From JAGQVA01 sp033764335 (lineage in GTDB: Bacteria > Bacteroidota > Bacteroidia > J057): 64,000 nt of DNA. Below the pieces are notes generated by a model. That model did not search any database. It saw only the letters and a program-made list of their open reading frames with translations, and was not told where the DNA came from. Shown here one piece after another: positions 27,401-34,610 of the stretch. Made by a program: the position numbers and the translations under genes. Each line of letters starts with the position of its first letter. Position 1 is the stretch's first letter. The stretch is taken from positions 1 through 64,000 of the forward strand of contig JANRJC010000009.1 in the NCBI GenBank assembly GCA_033764335.1, given 5' to 3'.

Positions 27401-30150
27401 ATATTGACGCTGCGCATTTTGATGCGACGGGGAGAAAATTCGTAGTCAAATCCTGGTTCAAATATCTCCCAATGTTTCCCCGTATCCGTCTGTGTTATAT
27501 ACTGAAACTCTCGGGGATAAAAGGGGCCGAAAATCAAGTTGTTTGTGTTTGCTTGTAAAAGCTGATAACGCTCATCCTGGGCTATTGCCATAGGAATCCC
27601 ACCCGACACTCCTCGGACGGGCATCAGCATTCGGCTGAGCAGAGAGATTTCGGTAGGAACAAGATTCTTTCCGGTAAAACTCACCTTTGCCCGTGGATTA
27701 AACGGCTGGGCTTCTATGCAGAATATCTGTTTTTGCCCCGGCAAAAGCAATAGGCTGTCTATTTGTACGGTGTATTCGGTCGTGCGGAGGCGGACATTGT
27801 GATAACCCGGTTGGGCAGCGAAAGTATAGCGGTTAAGTGCCGTCACTCCGCTGAAATAGACTAAATTTTCATCCAAAAAAATCATGTGTACATCCAATGG
27901 CCGACCGTCTTTCACCACAAAAGGAACCAGTTGTGCCGTATTGTCTCTTGTAGGGACGGAGTGGCGGTAAAATCCATTCTCCGGATACAAAAACTGAAAC
28001 CAGGCGATGCTGTCCAGGCTGGCGAGGGCCTTCCATCGTTCATAATCGAGGGGAAAAGCGTATTTGGACAAATGGTTCATCGGATCAGCTTCTGAAAAAT
28101 TGTGAAGCATTTTCCGATCGGGATAGGTTTTGCTAAAGTCGGGCACCGCAGGCATGCCGGCATTTTTAAATTGGGAAGTCATGCTCCATGCGGTGAGGTC
28201 GGCAAAAGGTACAGGTTTTCCCTTCACGTCGGTAACGCGCAGGCTTATGTCTGTTTTCTGCCCGGGGTAAATTGTTGCGGGCTGCTCAAAAGTTACCTTC
28301 AAAGCCTTGTCCGAAAAACCGACTTTGTATTCTGCTTCTTTTATTTCTCCCGCCCAGATATACTGAAGAGAAATGAAGTAATTCTGGCTCCGGGTGGCGG
28401 GCATGGCCAACTTCCAGGTATCTCCCGTGCCTTGTATAAGGCGTTGGTTTTTTCGGTAAAGGGCATACCACAACGGAAGTCTGCGTGGATTGTCTATTTG
28501 CACAAATAATGAATCTATTGTGCGGTAAGCAAAGCAGGAAACCTCCGCACTTTCTATCTCCATATTCTTTGCGGTACTCAGACTGTCGGCTGTCAGTACA
28601 TATCGGTAGAATTGCGGATTGACGGGTATGCGGAGGGGCAGTGAGATATTTTCTTTCAGCAGAGTGTCGCCTGCCGGGGAAAAGGCATATAGTTGTCCGT
28701 TGTGAACGACGGACTCCGTTTGTACCCGATAATCCCCTTTCAGTGTATCTGCGGTGAGGTTGAGTTCGAGTTTTGTGAGTTCGTTCAGATAGCGGAGTTT
28801 TCGTTTTTCTTCGTGGCGTTCGTTGGAGGAATTGGTAAAAATAGCGACGGCTTCATAGGTGAGGTTTGCGTCGGGCAACAGGCTGTCGGGCAAAAGGATT
28901 TTAGTTTCTCCGAGGGGATCCAGCCGCTGGTGGTGTTGCCAGAGTGTATCGGGTAGAAAAAGACTGTCCGTAGCAATATGGTCAATATGTTGGGGAAATA
29001 TGTATAAATCCAAATCAGCATCGAGCAGGTTGAGGTCGTTGGCGTCATATCCTTTTGCATAAAAAGCCATAGACCGCCCGGGGCTATGCTGCTCAATATC
29101 ACTTCGGAATAGATAATGGGTTTCGGCCAGCTCGTAGTCCTCAAACTTAAATTGCCCCTCCATCACCTCATTCCATTGCGGGGTGTAAAGTTCGATAGTA
29201 TAATTCTGATCCAGCGTCAGTTTCAGGCTGTCATGGAGGACAAATTCAAAGACATAAGCGCCTTTTCGTTCAGGTTTAAGGGTTTCCAGGATTTTGTTAA
29301 TGCCCGAGCTATAACCCGGCCCTCTCAATACGACATCCAGCGGGCGGCGGAAAGGCCTGCCTTTCGTGTGGGCAACCCAGGCTTTGAAACAAACGGTATC
29401 CCCCGGGCGATAGACCGGCTGGCTGAATACCATATAACCTTTTTCCATCCCCCGATCAGGCCTGTAGTAGGGGGCAAAAATGGCGACGACTTTGCGCAAC
29501 CAACCCTGAGGGTTTCGCCATCGGATCGTGCGGATGATGGCCCGGACGGGCAGCCAGACAAAACGCACCGGGGTATAGTAGATCGCGTAAAGGTGAAGTC
29601 TCCGAATGGAAAATGACCGATCACCTTTTCCCGTATGGTCAATGCGGAAAAAACGGGTATTCCCCTGATACTCGACCCGGAGCAAGCCTTCCTTATGCGT
29701 TTTGTCCAATTGGTAACGCTTCATGGCTGCGGAGAAGGGAATTTTTCGATTGTTCAAAAATACCCGTGCATCCGGAATCGGATTGCCGACGGAATCGTGA
29801 ATCACGAGGCCAAAGTCCTGTTTATTATTGATCAACTGAATGCCCAGCCGGTCTTCGGAATATAATTCTACCTTCAACTCAGCATCCTGTACATGAGCAA
29901 ACAAATAATGCCCCGTAGCCAGCGGACGTTTGTATTGCCCCGAATCCGTAGGAAAAGAGTCCAGCAAGGTATGAAAAAAAGATTCGTCCACGTTTGTTAT
30001 TCCACCTTTGTAGAGACGATTTGCTTCTTCATTTTCCAGCCGGAAAATATAGGTCATATAACTGGTATGGCGGCTGCGAATGAGATCCTGAGCAGCCGAA
30101 AAAACAAATAAAAACAACAAACACATCAATAGGGGGAGACGTGGGTTCAT
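24466..30150 (-). CDS. Giant alpha-2-macroglobulin-like protein with an internal SusC-like segment
   Basis: This 1894-residue protein starts with a signal peptide (LLMCLLFLFVFSAAQ). MG2-type macroglobulin strands are visible around 235-340 (FSQPVYRPGDTVCFKAWV), the central A2M domain around 1270-1370 (RNFRDQAFWQPHLLTG...FPDDVTKWKTFAIAMG) and a thioester-like CNEQ motif near residue 1464 (CxEQ, where most family members have CGEQ or CTEQ), followed by the helical TED region (LEALLAAETAGY). Around 1103-1235 lies a carboxypeptidase-regulatory-like domain plus EEVVVVGYSGGIRKNLTGS and QLAGKIAGVQV, the linker and plug start of SusC proteins. Bacterial A2Ms trap proteases; this one may also dock to TonB-linked outer-membrane machinery (inference). 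Confidence 0.8.
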   Translation of the reverse strand: MNPRLPLLMCLLFLFVFSAAQDLIRSRHTSYMTYIFRLENEEANRLYKGGITNVDESFFHTLLDSFPTDSGQYKRPLATGHYLFAHVQDAELKVELYSEDRLGIQLINNKQDFGLVIHDSVGNPIPDARVFLNNRKIPFSAAMKRYQLDKTHKEGLLRVEYQGNTRFFRIDHTGKGDRSFSIRRLHLYAIYYTPVRFVWLPVRAIIRTIRWRNPQGWLRKVVAIFAPYYRPDRGMEKGYMVFSQPVYRPGDTVCFKAWVAHTKGRPFRRPLDVVLRGPGYSSGINKILETLKPERKGAYVFEFVLHDSLKLTLDQNYTIELYTPQWNEVMEGQFKFEDYELAETHYLFRSDIEQHSPGRSMAFYAKGYDANDLNLLDADLDLYIFPQHIDHIATDSLFLPDTLWQHHQRLDPLGETKILLPDSLLPDANLTYEAVAIFTNSSNERHEEKRKLRYLNELTKLELNLTADTLKGDYRVQTESVVHNGQLYAFSPAGDTLLKENISLPLRIPVNPQFYRYVLTADSLSTAKNMEIESAEVSCFAYRTIDSLFVQIDNPRRLPLWYALYRKNQRLIQGTGDTWKLAMPATRSQNYFISLQYIWAGEIKEAEYKVGFSDKALKVTFEQPATIYPGQKTDISLRVTDVKGKPVPFADLTAWSMTSQFKNAGMPAVPDFSKTYPDRKMLHNFSEADPMNHLSKYAFPLDYERWKALASLDSIAWFQFLYPENGFYRHSVPTRDNTAQLVPFVVKDGRPLDVHMIFLDENLVYFSGVTALNRYTFAAQPGYHNVRLRTTEYTVQIDSLLLLPGQKQIFCIEAQPFNPRAKVSFTGKNLVPTEISLLSRMLMPVRGVSGGIPMAIAQDERYQLLQANTNNLIFGPFYPREFQYITQTDTGKHWEIFEPGFDYEFSPRRIKMRSVNMQDRIARQLTENHKPPVFTDSLLTEAEIRALWEYRVAKSDRDYYYQYVFDEPTQTTEGYGRLQLEIGRRDSLLQQILFDVNDPDFIRIYPGNERIFHQLAPGEYMLIGLRTDSSFFRIRNLHVRVNGLNYYHRLNPGIETSGSFGSQLLKQVNDRIRSKKALETQKREIKQIYRPGLVATSRPAGFNHFFSGRVKDAESGEFLAGASVIIKGTAVGTLTDYNGYFELYGPQDAVLSVSYIGFTSVEIPAENIRSEDISLTTEVNMLEEVVVVGYSGGIRKNLTGSVAIISTTQQLAGKIAGVQVNTPNDIRKAPSIDADNPSQPLTDEASDALHPGDAGNTLRRNFRDQAFWQPHLLTGSDGRATFTTTFPDDVTKWKTFAIAMGPHRQSGQGLGEIKAYKNLMAQLSLPRFLVEGDTTFVIGKVLNYTPDTVSVSTHFQVEDSTAILRRRQVLTSVLDTLLLIAPADDSLSITYSMTRENGYFDGEKRTIPLFPRGTEETQGIFLSLDRDTSFNLISNPEMTGLTIRAQASPLQLLLGEMERLRNYRYLCNEQIASKIKSLLLEVKVREMLGEKINIDRDILNMINKLQQTQDSEGLWGWWANGNYTPWISRHVLEALLAAETAGYPVKFNRQGAISELVYQLEGKNISPDYVIQNLFLLHKLGGKIDFSKHIDSLSRDTTLTPLGQFQLIELKQTLDLPYSLDTLYAQQNETLFGNLYWGKVSFHPYYNNYTTTLTAYRILRAKGGEDTRLRKIRNYLFEQKREGYWVNTYAASTILETILPEVMAESPAIQVPQLTLRGAVDAEITKFPYETDLPPGQQLSIEKKGTTPVYFSAFQSYWNPMPEAVSGDFRVSSCFLTAEGDTTESLEGGKLTTLRVKVEVNKLSEFMMLEVPVPAGCSYVGKTQNIWLNPEVHREYFRDRVSIFCEKMIPGTYTFDVTLLPRYAGVYSLNPVRIEQMYFPVFFGRNELRSVAVE

Positions 30151-30236
30151 AAAACGAAAATTGAGTTACGTAAAGATGACTTGCATGAAAGATGGTTTAT
30201 CCTGCATTTTTCCATACCTTGCCTCAAAAAATGACA

Positions 30237-32315
30237 ATGAAAAAAAATCTATTCCTGTTACTGTTTTGGGGGATTTTTTACCCGGTTTTGACCAATGCAC
30301 AATCATCGAAAATAATTACCTATTCTCCGGATCATTCTGTTTTACTTCAAATAAGCTCTGCGGATGACGGAAATATTACCTATTCCATTTCCCACAAAAC
30401 CCGGGAGGTAATCAAACCCTCCCGGCTGGGATTTTCGTTAAACAAACCCCGTGTAGAACTGAATTCATTTTCCCTTATCTCCGCAGACTCCTCCCTTGTG
30501 GACAATAGCTGGGAACCCGTTTTGGGGGAAGTTGCCATTATTCGCAATCACTACCGCGAGCTTAAAATCCGGCTAAAAGATCGCCATTCCGAAATCGTGA
30601 TGAGTGTAGTTTTCAGGGTTTTTAATGAGGGTGTAGGTTTTCGATACGAATTTCCCGAACAGCCCTCACTCAACCATTTTGTCATCGCTGAAGAAAACAC
30701 CCAGTTTGTCTTAGCCGGCGACCATAAAACTTTCTGGATACCGGGCGATTACGACAGCAACGAATACCTTTACAATACCACAAAACTCAGCGAAATAGAC
30801 GCTCTTGCCGCCGCCGCAAAAGAGAAAGACATTGCCTTAACTTCCCTTATAGGTACATCTGCTGTTCAGACACCTTTGATGATGAAATCCGATGATGGAT
30901 TGTATATCAATATCCACGAAGCGGCACTGGTCAATTATAGCACCCTGAATCTGGTGTTGGACAAAACCTCCCTGACTTTTCAAACACACCTCGTACCCGA
31001 TGCCATAGACAATAAAGGTTATCTCCAAACGCCTGCAAAAACCCCCTGGAGAACGATCATCGTCAGCGACCATGCCGCAGACATCCTCGCCTCCAAACTA
31101 ATCCTCAACCTCAACGAACCCTCCAAGATTGCCGATACTGACTGGATCTACCCCCAAAAATTTATCGGAGTATGGTGGGAAATGCATATCGGCAAAGGCA
31201 CCTGGGACAAAGCCAGCGGTAAACACGCCGCCTATACCGAAAACGTAAAAAAATACATTGATTTCGCCGCAAAATACGGCTTTGACGGCGTACTGGTCGA
31301 AGGCTGGAACCAGGGCTGGGAAGATTGGTTTGGCAACTGGAAAGAAGAAGTTTTTGATTTTGTCAGTCCGTATTCCGATTACGATATAAACCAACTGACT
31401 GCATACGCAAAAACAAAAGGCGTAAAAATCATCATGCACCACGAGACATCCGGTTCGGTCACGAATTATGAAAGAAGGATGGAGACTGCTTTTCAGTACA
31501 TGATTGATCACGGAATGAATACCGTCAAAACCGGTTATGTAGGAAAAATCATCCCAAGAGGTGAGCATCACGACGGCCAGTGGATGAACAATCACTACAT
31601 CCGAGTAGCCGAAACAGCCGCCCGATACAAGATTATGGTGGAAGCACATGAGCCTTCCCACCCCACCGGGTTACATCGCACATACCCCAACTGGATCGCC
31701 AATGAAGCCGCAAGGGGCAACGAATTTAATAACGCGCCCACCCTCGGTATCACACCCGAGCATCAGACCATTTTGCCCTTTACCCGGCTTATGGGCGGGC
31801 CGATGGACTTCACGCCGGGGTTGTTTCATTTTAAATTAAATCAATTTGACAGTACTCGCACCACGGAAGTCCGCACCACCCTCGCCAAACAACTGGCACT
31901 GTATGTGACGATGTACAGCCCGTTGCAGATGGCCGGCGACCTTCCCGAAAACTACGAAAAACACCCCGACGCCTTACAGTTTATCGTGGACGTGCCGGTG
32001 GACTGGGACGACACAAAAATACTGGAAGCAGAGCCGGGCGATTATATCACCATTGCCCGGAAAGAAAAGGGCAAAAACAACTGGTTTGTCGGCGGCATCA
32101 CCGATGAACACGCCCGTACAACCACCCTTCGGCTAGACTTTCTGGACAAGAAAAAAGAGTATAACGCCATCATTTACCGGGACGGCGAAGACGCCCATTG
32201 GGAGACCCGCCCGGAGTCCTATCTGATCGAAAAACAAAAAGTGAGAAGCAGCGATAAGCTGACCCTGCACCTCGCCGAAGGCGGAGGATTTGCGATTAGT
32301 CTGGTGGAGGAGTAG
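30237..32315 (+). CDS. susB: GH97 family inverting alpha-glucosidase (SusB-like)
   Basis: Starting at ATG 30237 (an in-frame ATG lies at 30231), this ~692-residue protein has a signal peptide (LFLLLFWGIFYPVLTNAQ), an N-terminal beta-super-sandwich domain and a (beta/alpha)8 barrel. The motifs WWEMHIGKGTW, VLVEGWNQGW, HHETSGSVTNYE, VKTGYVGKIIPRGEHHDGQW and EAHEPSHPTGLHRTYPN match the SusB-type branch, with glutamates where the inverting enzymes carry their catalytic base and calcium ligands; retaining GH97 alpha-galactosidases have an aspartate nucleophile instead. It should release glucose from alpha-glucosides in the periplasm. It stands alone, divergent from the A2M-like gene and away from the glycan operon. 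Confidence 0.9.
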   Translation: MKKNLFLLLFWGIFYPVLTNAQSSKIITYSPDHSVLLQISSADDGNITYSISHKTREVIKPSRLGFSLNKPRVELNSFSLISADSSLVDNSWEPVLGEVAIIRNHYRELKIRLKDRHSEIVMSVVFRVFNEGVGFRYEFPEQPSLNHFVIAEENTQFVLAGDHKTFWIPGDYDSNEYLYNTTKLSEIDALAAAAKEKDIALTSLIGTSAVQTPLMMKSDDGLYINIHEAALVNYSTLNLVLDKTSLTFQTHLVPDAIDNKGYLQTPAKTPWRTIIVSDHAADILASKLILNLNEPSKIADTDWIYPQKFIGVWWEMHIGKGTWDKASGKHAAYTENVKKYIDFAAKYGFDGVLVEGWNQGWEDWFGNWKEEVFDFVSPYSDYDINQLTAYAKTKGVKIIMHHETSGSVTNYERRMETAFQYMIDHGMNTVKTGYVGKIIPRGEHHDGQWMNNHYIRVAETAARYKIMVEAHEPSHPTGLHRTYPNWIANEAARGNEFNNAPTLGITPEHQTILPFTRLMGGPMDFTPGLFHFKLNQFDSTRTTEVRTTLAKQLALYVTMYSPLQMAGDLPENYEKHPDALQFIVDVPVDWDDTKILEAEPGDYITIARKEKGKNNWFVGGITDEHARTTTLRLDFLDKKKEYNAIIYRDGEDAHWETRPESYLIEKQKVRSSDKLTLHLAEGGGFAISLVEE

Positions 32316-32379
32316 GGGAGACGATAAATAAATTTTCGTATTTTTAGGAGAGAAAGGAGAAAACCGAAAGATATTTAGA

Positions 32380-33237
32380 ATGAGTGAAGTGAGTAATATA
32401 AACAATGAAGTGCAGAGTTATACTCAACTTGCCCGACTTTATGAACTACACCAATATGATCTTTTTGAGATCATTCCTATTTCGATTAGAGGGTGGTTTG
32501 CAGCCAATATGGCGGCAGCATTAGGAAGTGTATTGGATAAAATCAGCAAAAATATTAATACGTTTAAATTCGATCATATTGAAAACTCAGTTGAAGATAT
32601 TTTGAGGAGAAATAATTTTTTATCCTACTATGGTTATCCATCTGTTCATGATAAAAAACATACAACTATACAGTATCAGAAATTAAAACCTGCGGATGGT
32701 AAATTTTTTAACTATTATGTCACTCGCGAGTTACTTGCACGGACAGAATTACCTGAGATGTCTCCTGCTTTAAAAGAAAAAATGGTTGAAGCCATCTATG
32801 AAATTTTTGTAAATGCTCAGATACACAGTGAAACAGAACATATCTATACTTGCGGTCAGTTTTATCCCAATAAAAACAAAATCGAGTTTACTATCGCGGA
32901 TACAGGTATTGGATTTAAAGAGCGAATCAACCGTCGTTTTAATAAAAACCTCAATTCGATCCAGGCTATCCGGTGGGCGGTAAGAGATCGGCACACTACT
33001 AAACGCAACGTAAGTGGTGGTATAGGGCTAGCCCTGCTTCGTGATTTTATTCATCACAACAAAGGAAAGCTCCAGATCGTAAGTAGCAATGGTTTCTATC
33101 AATATGATGATTTTGGTGAAAAGGCTGTAATCATGGAAGCATCTTTTCCTGGCACCGTTGTAAACTTGCAATTTTGTACAAATGATCCCGTTTCGTATCT
33201 TCTTGCTGAAGAAAATGATCTTAACAATATATTCTAA
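32380..33237 (+). CDS. GHKL-type ATPase (histidine-kinase-like ATP-binding protein)
   Basis: In this 285-residue soluble protein the C-terminal half is a GHKL ATPase fold: N-box EAIYEIFVNAQIHS (about 138-151), G1 box DTGIGF and G2 box GGIGLALLRDF. There is no phospho-acceptor histidine domain, receiver or membrane segment, so it is not a standard sensor kinase; it is closer to the anti-sigma-kinase or MutL/Hsp90-like use of the fold. The N-terminal ~130 residues are unassigned. A STAS-like gene follows 11 bp downstream and a PIN nuclease 12 bp after that. By analogy with the SpoIIAB-SpoIIAA pairs, the ATPase may phosphorylate or bind the STAS-like partner (inference). Confidence 0.8.
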   Translation: MSEVSNINNEVQSYTQLARLYELHQYDLFEIIPISIRGWFAANMAAALGSVLDKISKNINTFKFDHIENSVEDILRRNNFLSYYGYPSVHDKKHTTIQYQKLKPADGKFFNYYVTRELLARTELPEMSPALKEKMVEAIYEIFVNAQIHSETEHIYTCGQFYPNKNKIEFTIADTGIGFKERINRRFNKNLNSIQAIRWAVRDRHTTKRNVSGGIGLALLRDFIHHNKGKLQIVSSNGFYQYDDFGEKAVIMEASFPGTVVNLQFCTNDPVSYLLAEENDLNNIF

Positions 33238-33248
33238 CAGGTATCCTT

Positions 33249-33596
33249 ATGGAAAAGCAAATAATTCAAGTATTTAATATAGTTGGTTCTCCGTACTGTG
33301 TAGAAGCTGAAGACGGAGAAAAATTGTTTCAGATTCTCCGTAATGCTCTATCGGCACGGCAGCCGATAGAGATTTCTTTTCTTAACGTTGAAATTCTTAC
33401 CACAGCTTTTCTAAATACAGCTGTAGGGCAGTTATACCGCGATTTCTCGAATAGCGATATTAAAAAATATTTGACGGTAACCAGCCTTTCTGCTACGGGT
33501 GCGGTCGCCCTTCGGCGAGTAGTGGAAACTGCCAAACTTTATTACAAAGACCCTGAAGCAATGGAAAGGAGTATCAACGAAATTCTGGGTGAATAA
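33249..33596 (+). CDS. STAS-like protein, DUF4325
   Basis: This 115-residue protein has the DUF4325 layout: EDGEKLFQILRNAL, then IEISFLNVEILTTAFLNTAVGQLY, a STAS-like strand and helix in which the serine/threonine run before FLNTAVG corresponds to the phosphorylatable loop of anti-anti-sigma factors. It lies between a GHKL ATPase gene and a PIN-domain gene, with gaps of about 11-12 bp. DUF4325 genes recur beside GHKL ATPases, but no role has been established as far as I know. It probably acts as the regulated partner of the ATPase. Confidence 0.78.
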   Translation: MEKQIIQVFNIVGSPYCVEAEDGEKLFQILRNALSARQPIEISFLNVEILTTAFLNTAVGQLYRDFSNSDIKKYLTVTSLSATGAVALRRVVETAKLYYKDPEAMERSINEILGE

Positions 33597-33608
33597 AAGA
33601 CTTGATTA

Positions 33609-34154
33609 ATGGCAACTATCTATCCTATCTCTCAAATCTCATCACTCGTTGGGAGAACTATATTTTTTGATGCCAATGTGATTATATATAACTTTTGGCC
33701 CACTGGAAAGCATACATGGGAAAAATCTTATTCCCAAGTTTTCAAAGCTTTACTACAACAGGACAATCCACGAGCATTGAGTTTTAACGTTATTTCGGAG
33801 GTTGTGAACCGAATCCTTCGAATTGAATATAGTAACCACCTGAAGCGCTCAGGGAAATCTGGTGCATTAGATTTTAAGCCTTATCGCAACAGCACTGCTG
33901 GACAAAATGCACTTCGGGACATATACCAGATTATACAGGGAGATATGCTTCCTTTGTTTGAAATAGTGGATAAAATATGTACTAAACCTGAGATTGGTGC
34001 AATGCTAAACATAGATCATCTTGATTTCAATGACAAATACATCGCAAGGCTTTGCCAAGACAAAAATATGGTACTGCTGACCAATGACAAGGACTATCTC
34101 CACTCCCAAGCGGAGATACTAACCGCCAATCCGGCTATGAAGAAAAAACGATAA
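33609..34154 (+). CDS. PIN-domain ribonuclease-like protein
   Basis: This 181-residue protein shows the PIN-fold acidic residues in order: FFDANVIIY (first Asp), FNVISEVVNRIL (Glu), DFNDKYIARLC (Asp) and LLTNDKDY (last Asp). PIN domains are Mg-dependent RNases and include the VapC toxins; at this length and without an adjacent VapB-type antitoxin it is not a typical VapC. The position as third gene after a GHKL ATPase and a STAS-like protein suggests a nuclease effector under ATP-dependent control (inference). The gene ends convergently with the small gene at 34195. Confidence 0.8.
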   Translation: MATIYPISQISSLVGRTIFFDANVIIYNFWPTGKHTWEKSYSQVFKALLQQDNPRALSFNVISEVVNRILRIEYSNHLKRSGKSGALDFKPYRNSTAGQNALRDIYQIIQGDMLPLFEIVDKICTKPEIGAMLNIDHLDFNDKYIARLCQDKNMVLLTNDKDYLHSQAEILTANPAMKKKR

Positions 34155-34194
34155 TGTCTCAATATATCCGGACTCATCTTCCAACGGATTCTTC

Positions 34195-34503
34195 TCACCC
34201 CTCTATATGGGATTGAATAAATTCAATCATCATTTGCCGGTATATGCTGTTTTCCTTGCGGGAAATGTGTCGCCATAATTCTCCGTGGGTGAGGTTATGA
34301 ATGTATAATACCTGAAAGTCTGCAAATGCTGCTTTTACATGCAAATCTGCCATTTCCGGCAGGTCTCCGTTTTTCATTACCTCATAGTAGTTTACAATGT
34401 CATAGGTTCCGGAAATCTCCCTGACTACGGACAAGGGCGCCTCCTGGCTGTGTAGATTCAGCGCAGCCAGAAAAAAGATTCCGATGATAATGAGCTTTTT
34501 CAT
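34195..34503 (-). CDS. Small secreted protein of unknown function
   Basis: This 102-residue protein has a clear signal peptide (MKKLIIIGIFFLAALNLHSQ) and an 80-residue mature part without cysteines or a known motif (GTYDIVNYYEVMKNGDLPEM, then an aromatic and histidine-rich end). It may be periplasmic. It is 107 bp from the end of the RapA-like gene on the same strand and could be read through from it. I do not recognise a family. Confidence 0.6.
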   Translation of the reverse strand: MKKLIIIGIFFLAALNLHSQEAPLSVVREISGTYDIVNYYEVMKNGDLPEMADLHVKAAFADFQVLYIHNLTHGELWRHISRKENSIYRQMMIEFIQSHIEG

Positions 34504-34610
34504 GGGGATGTTTTGAGGAGATACAGACTTTAATCAGTTGCATTAAATCTCCCTAAAAAATTTCATACTTGCAATCTAGGTTAACTCTCCGATAATCTAG
34601 TCCTCCTATC

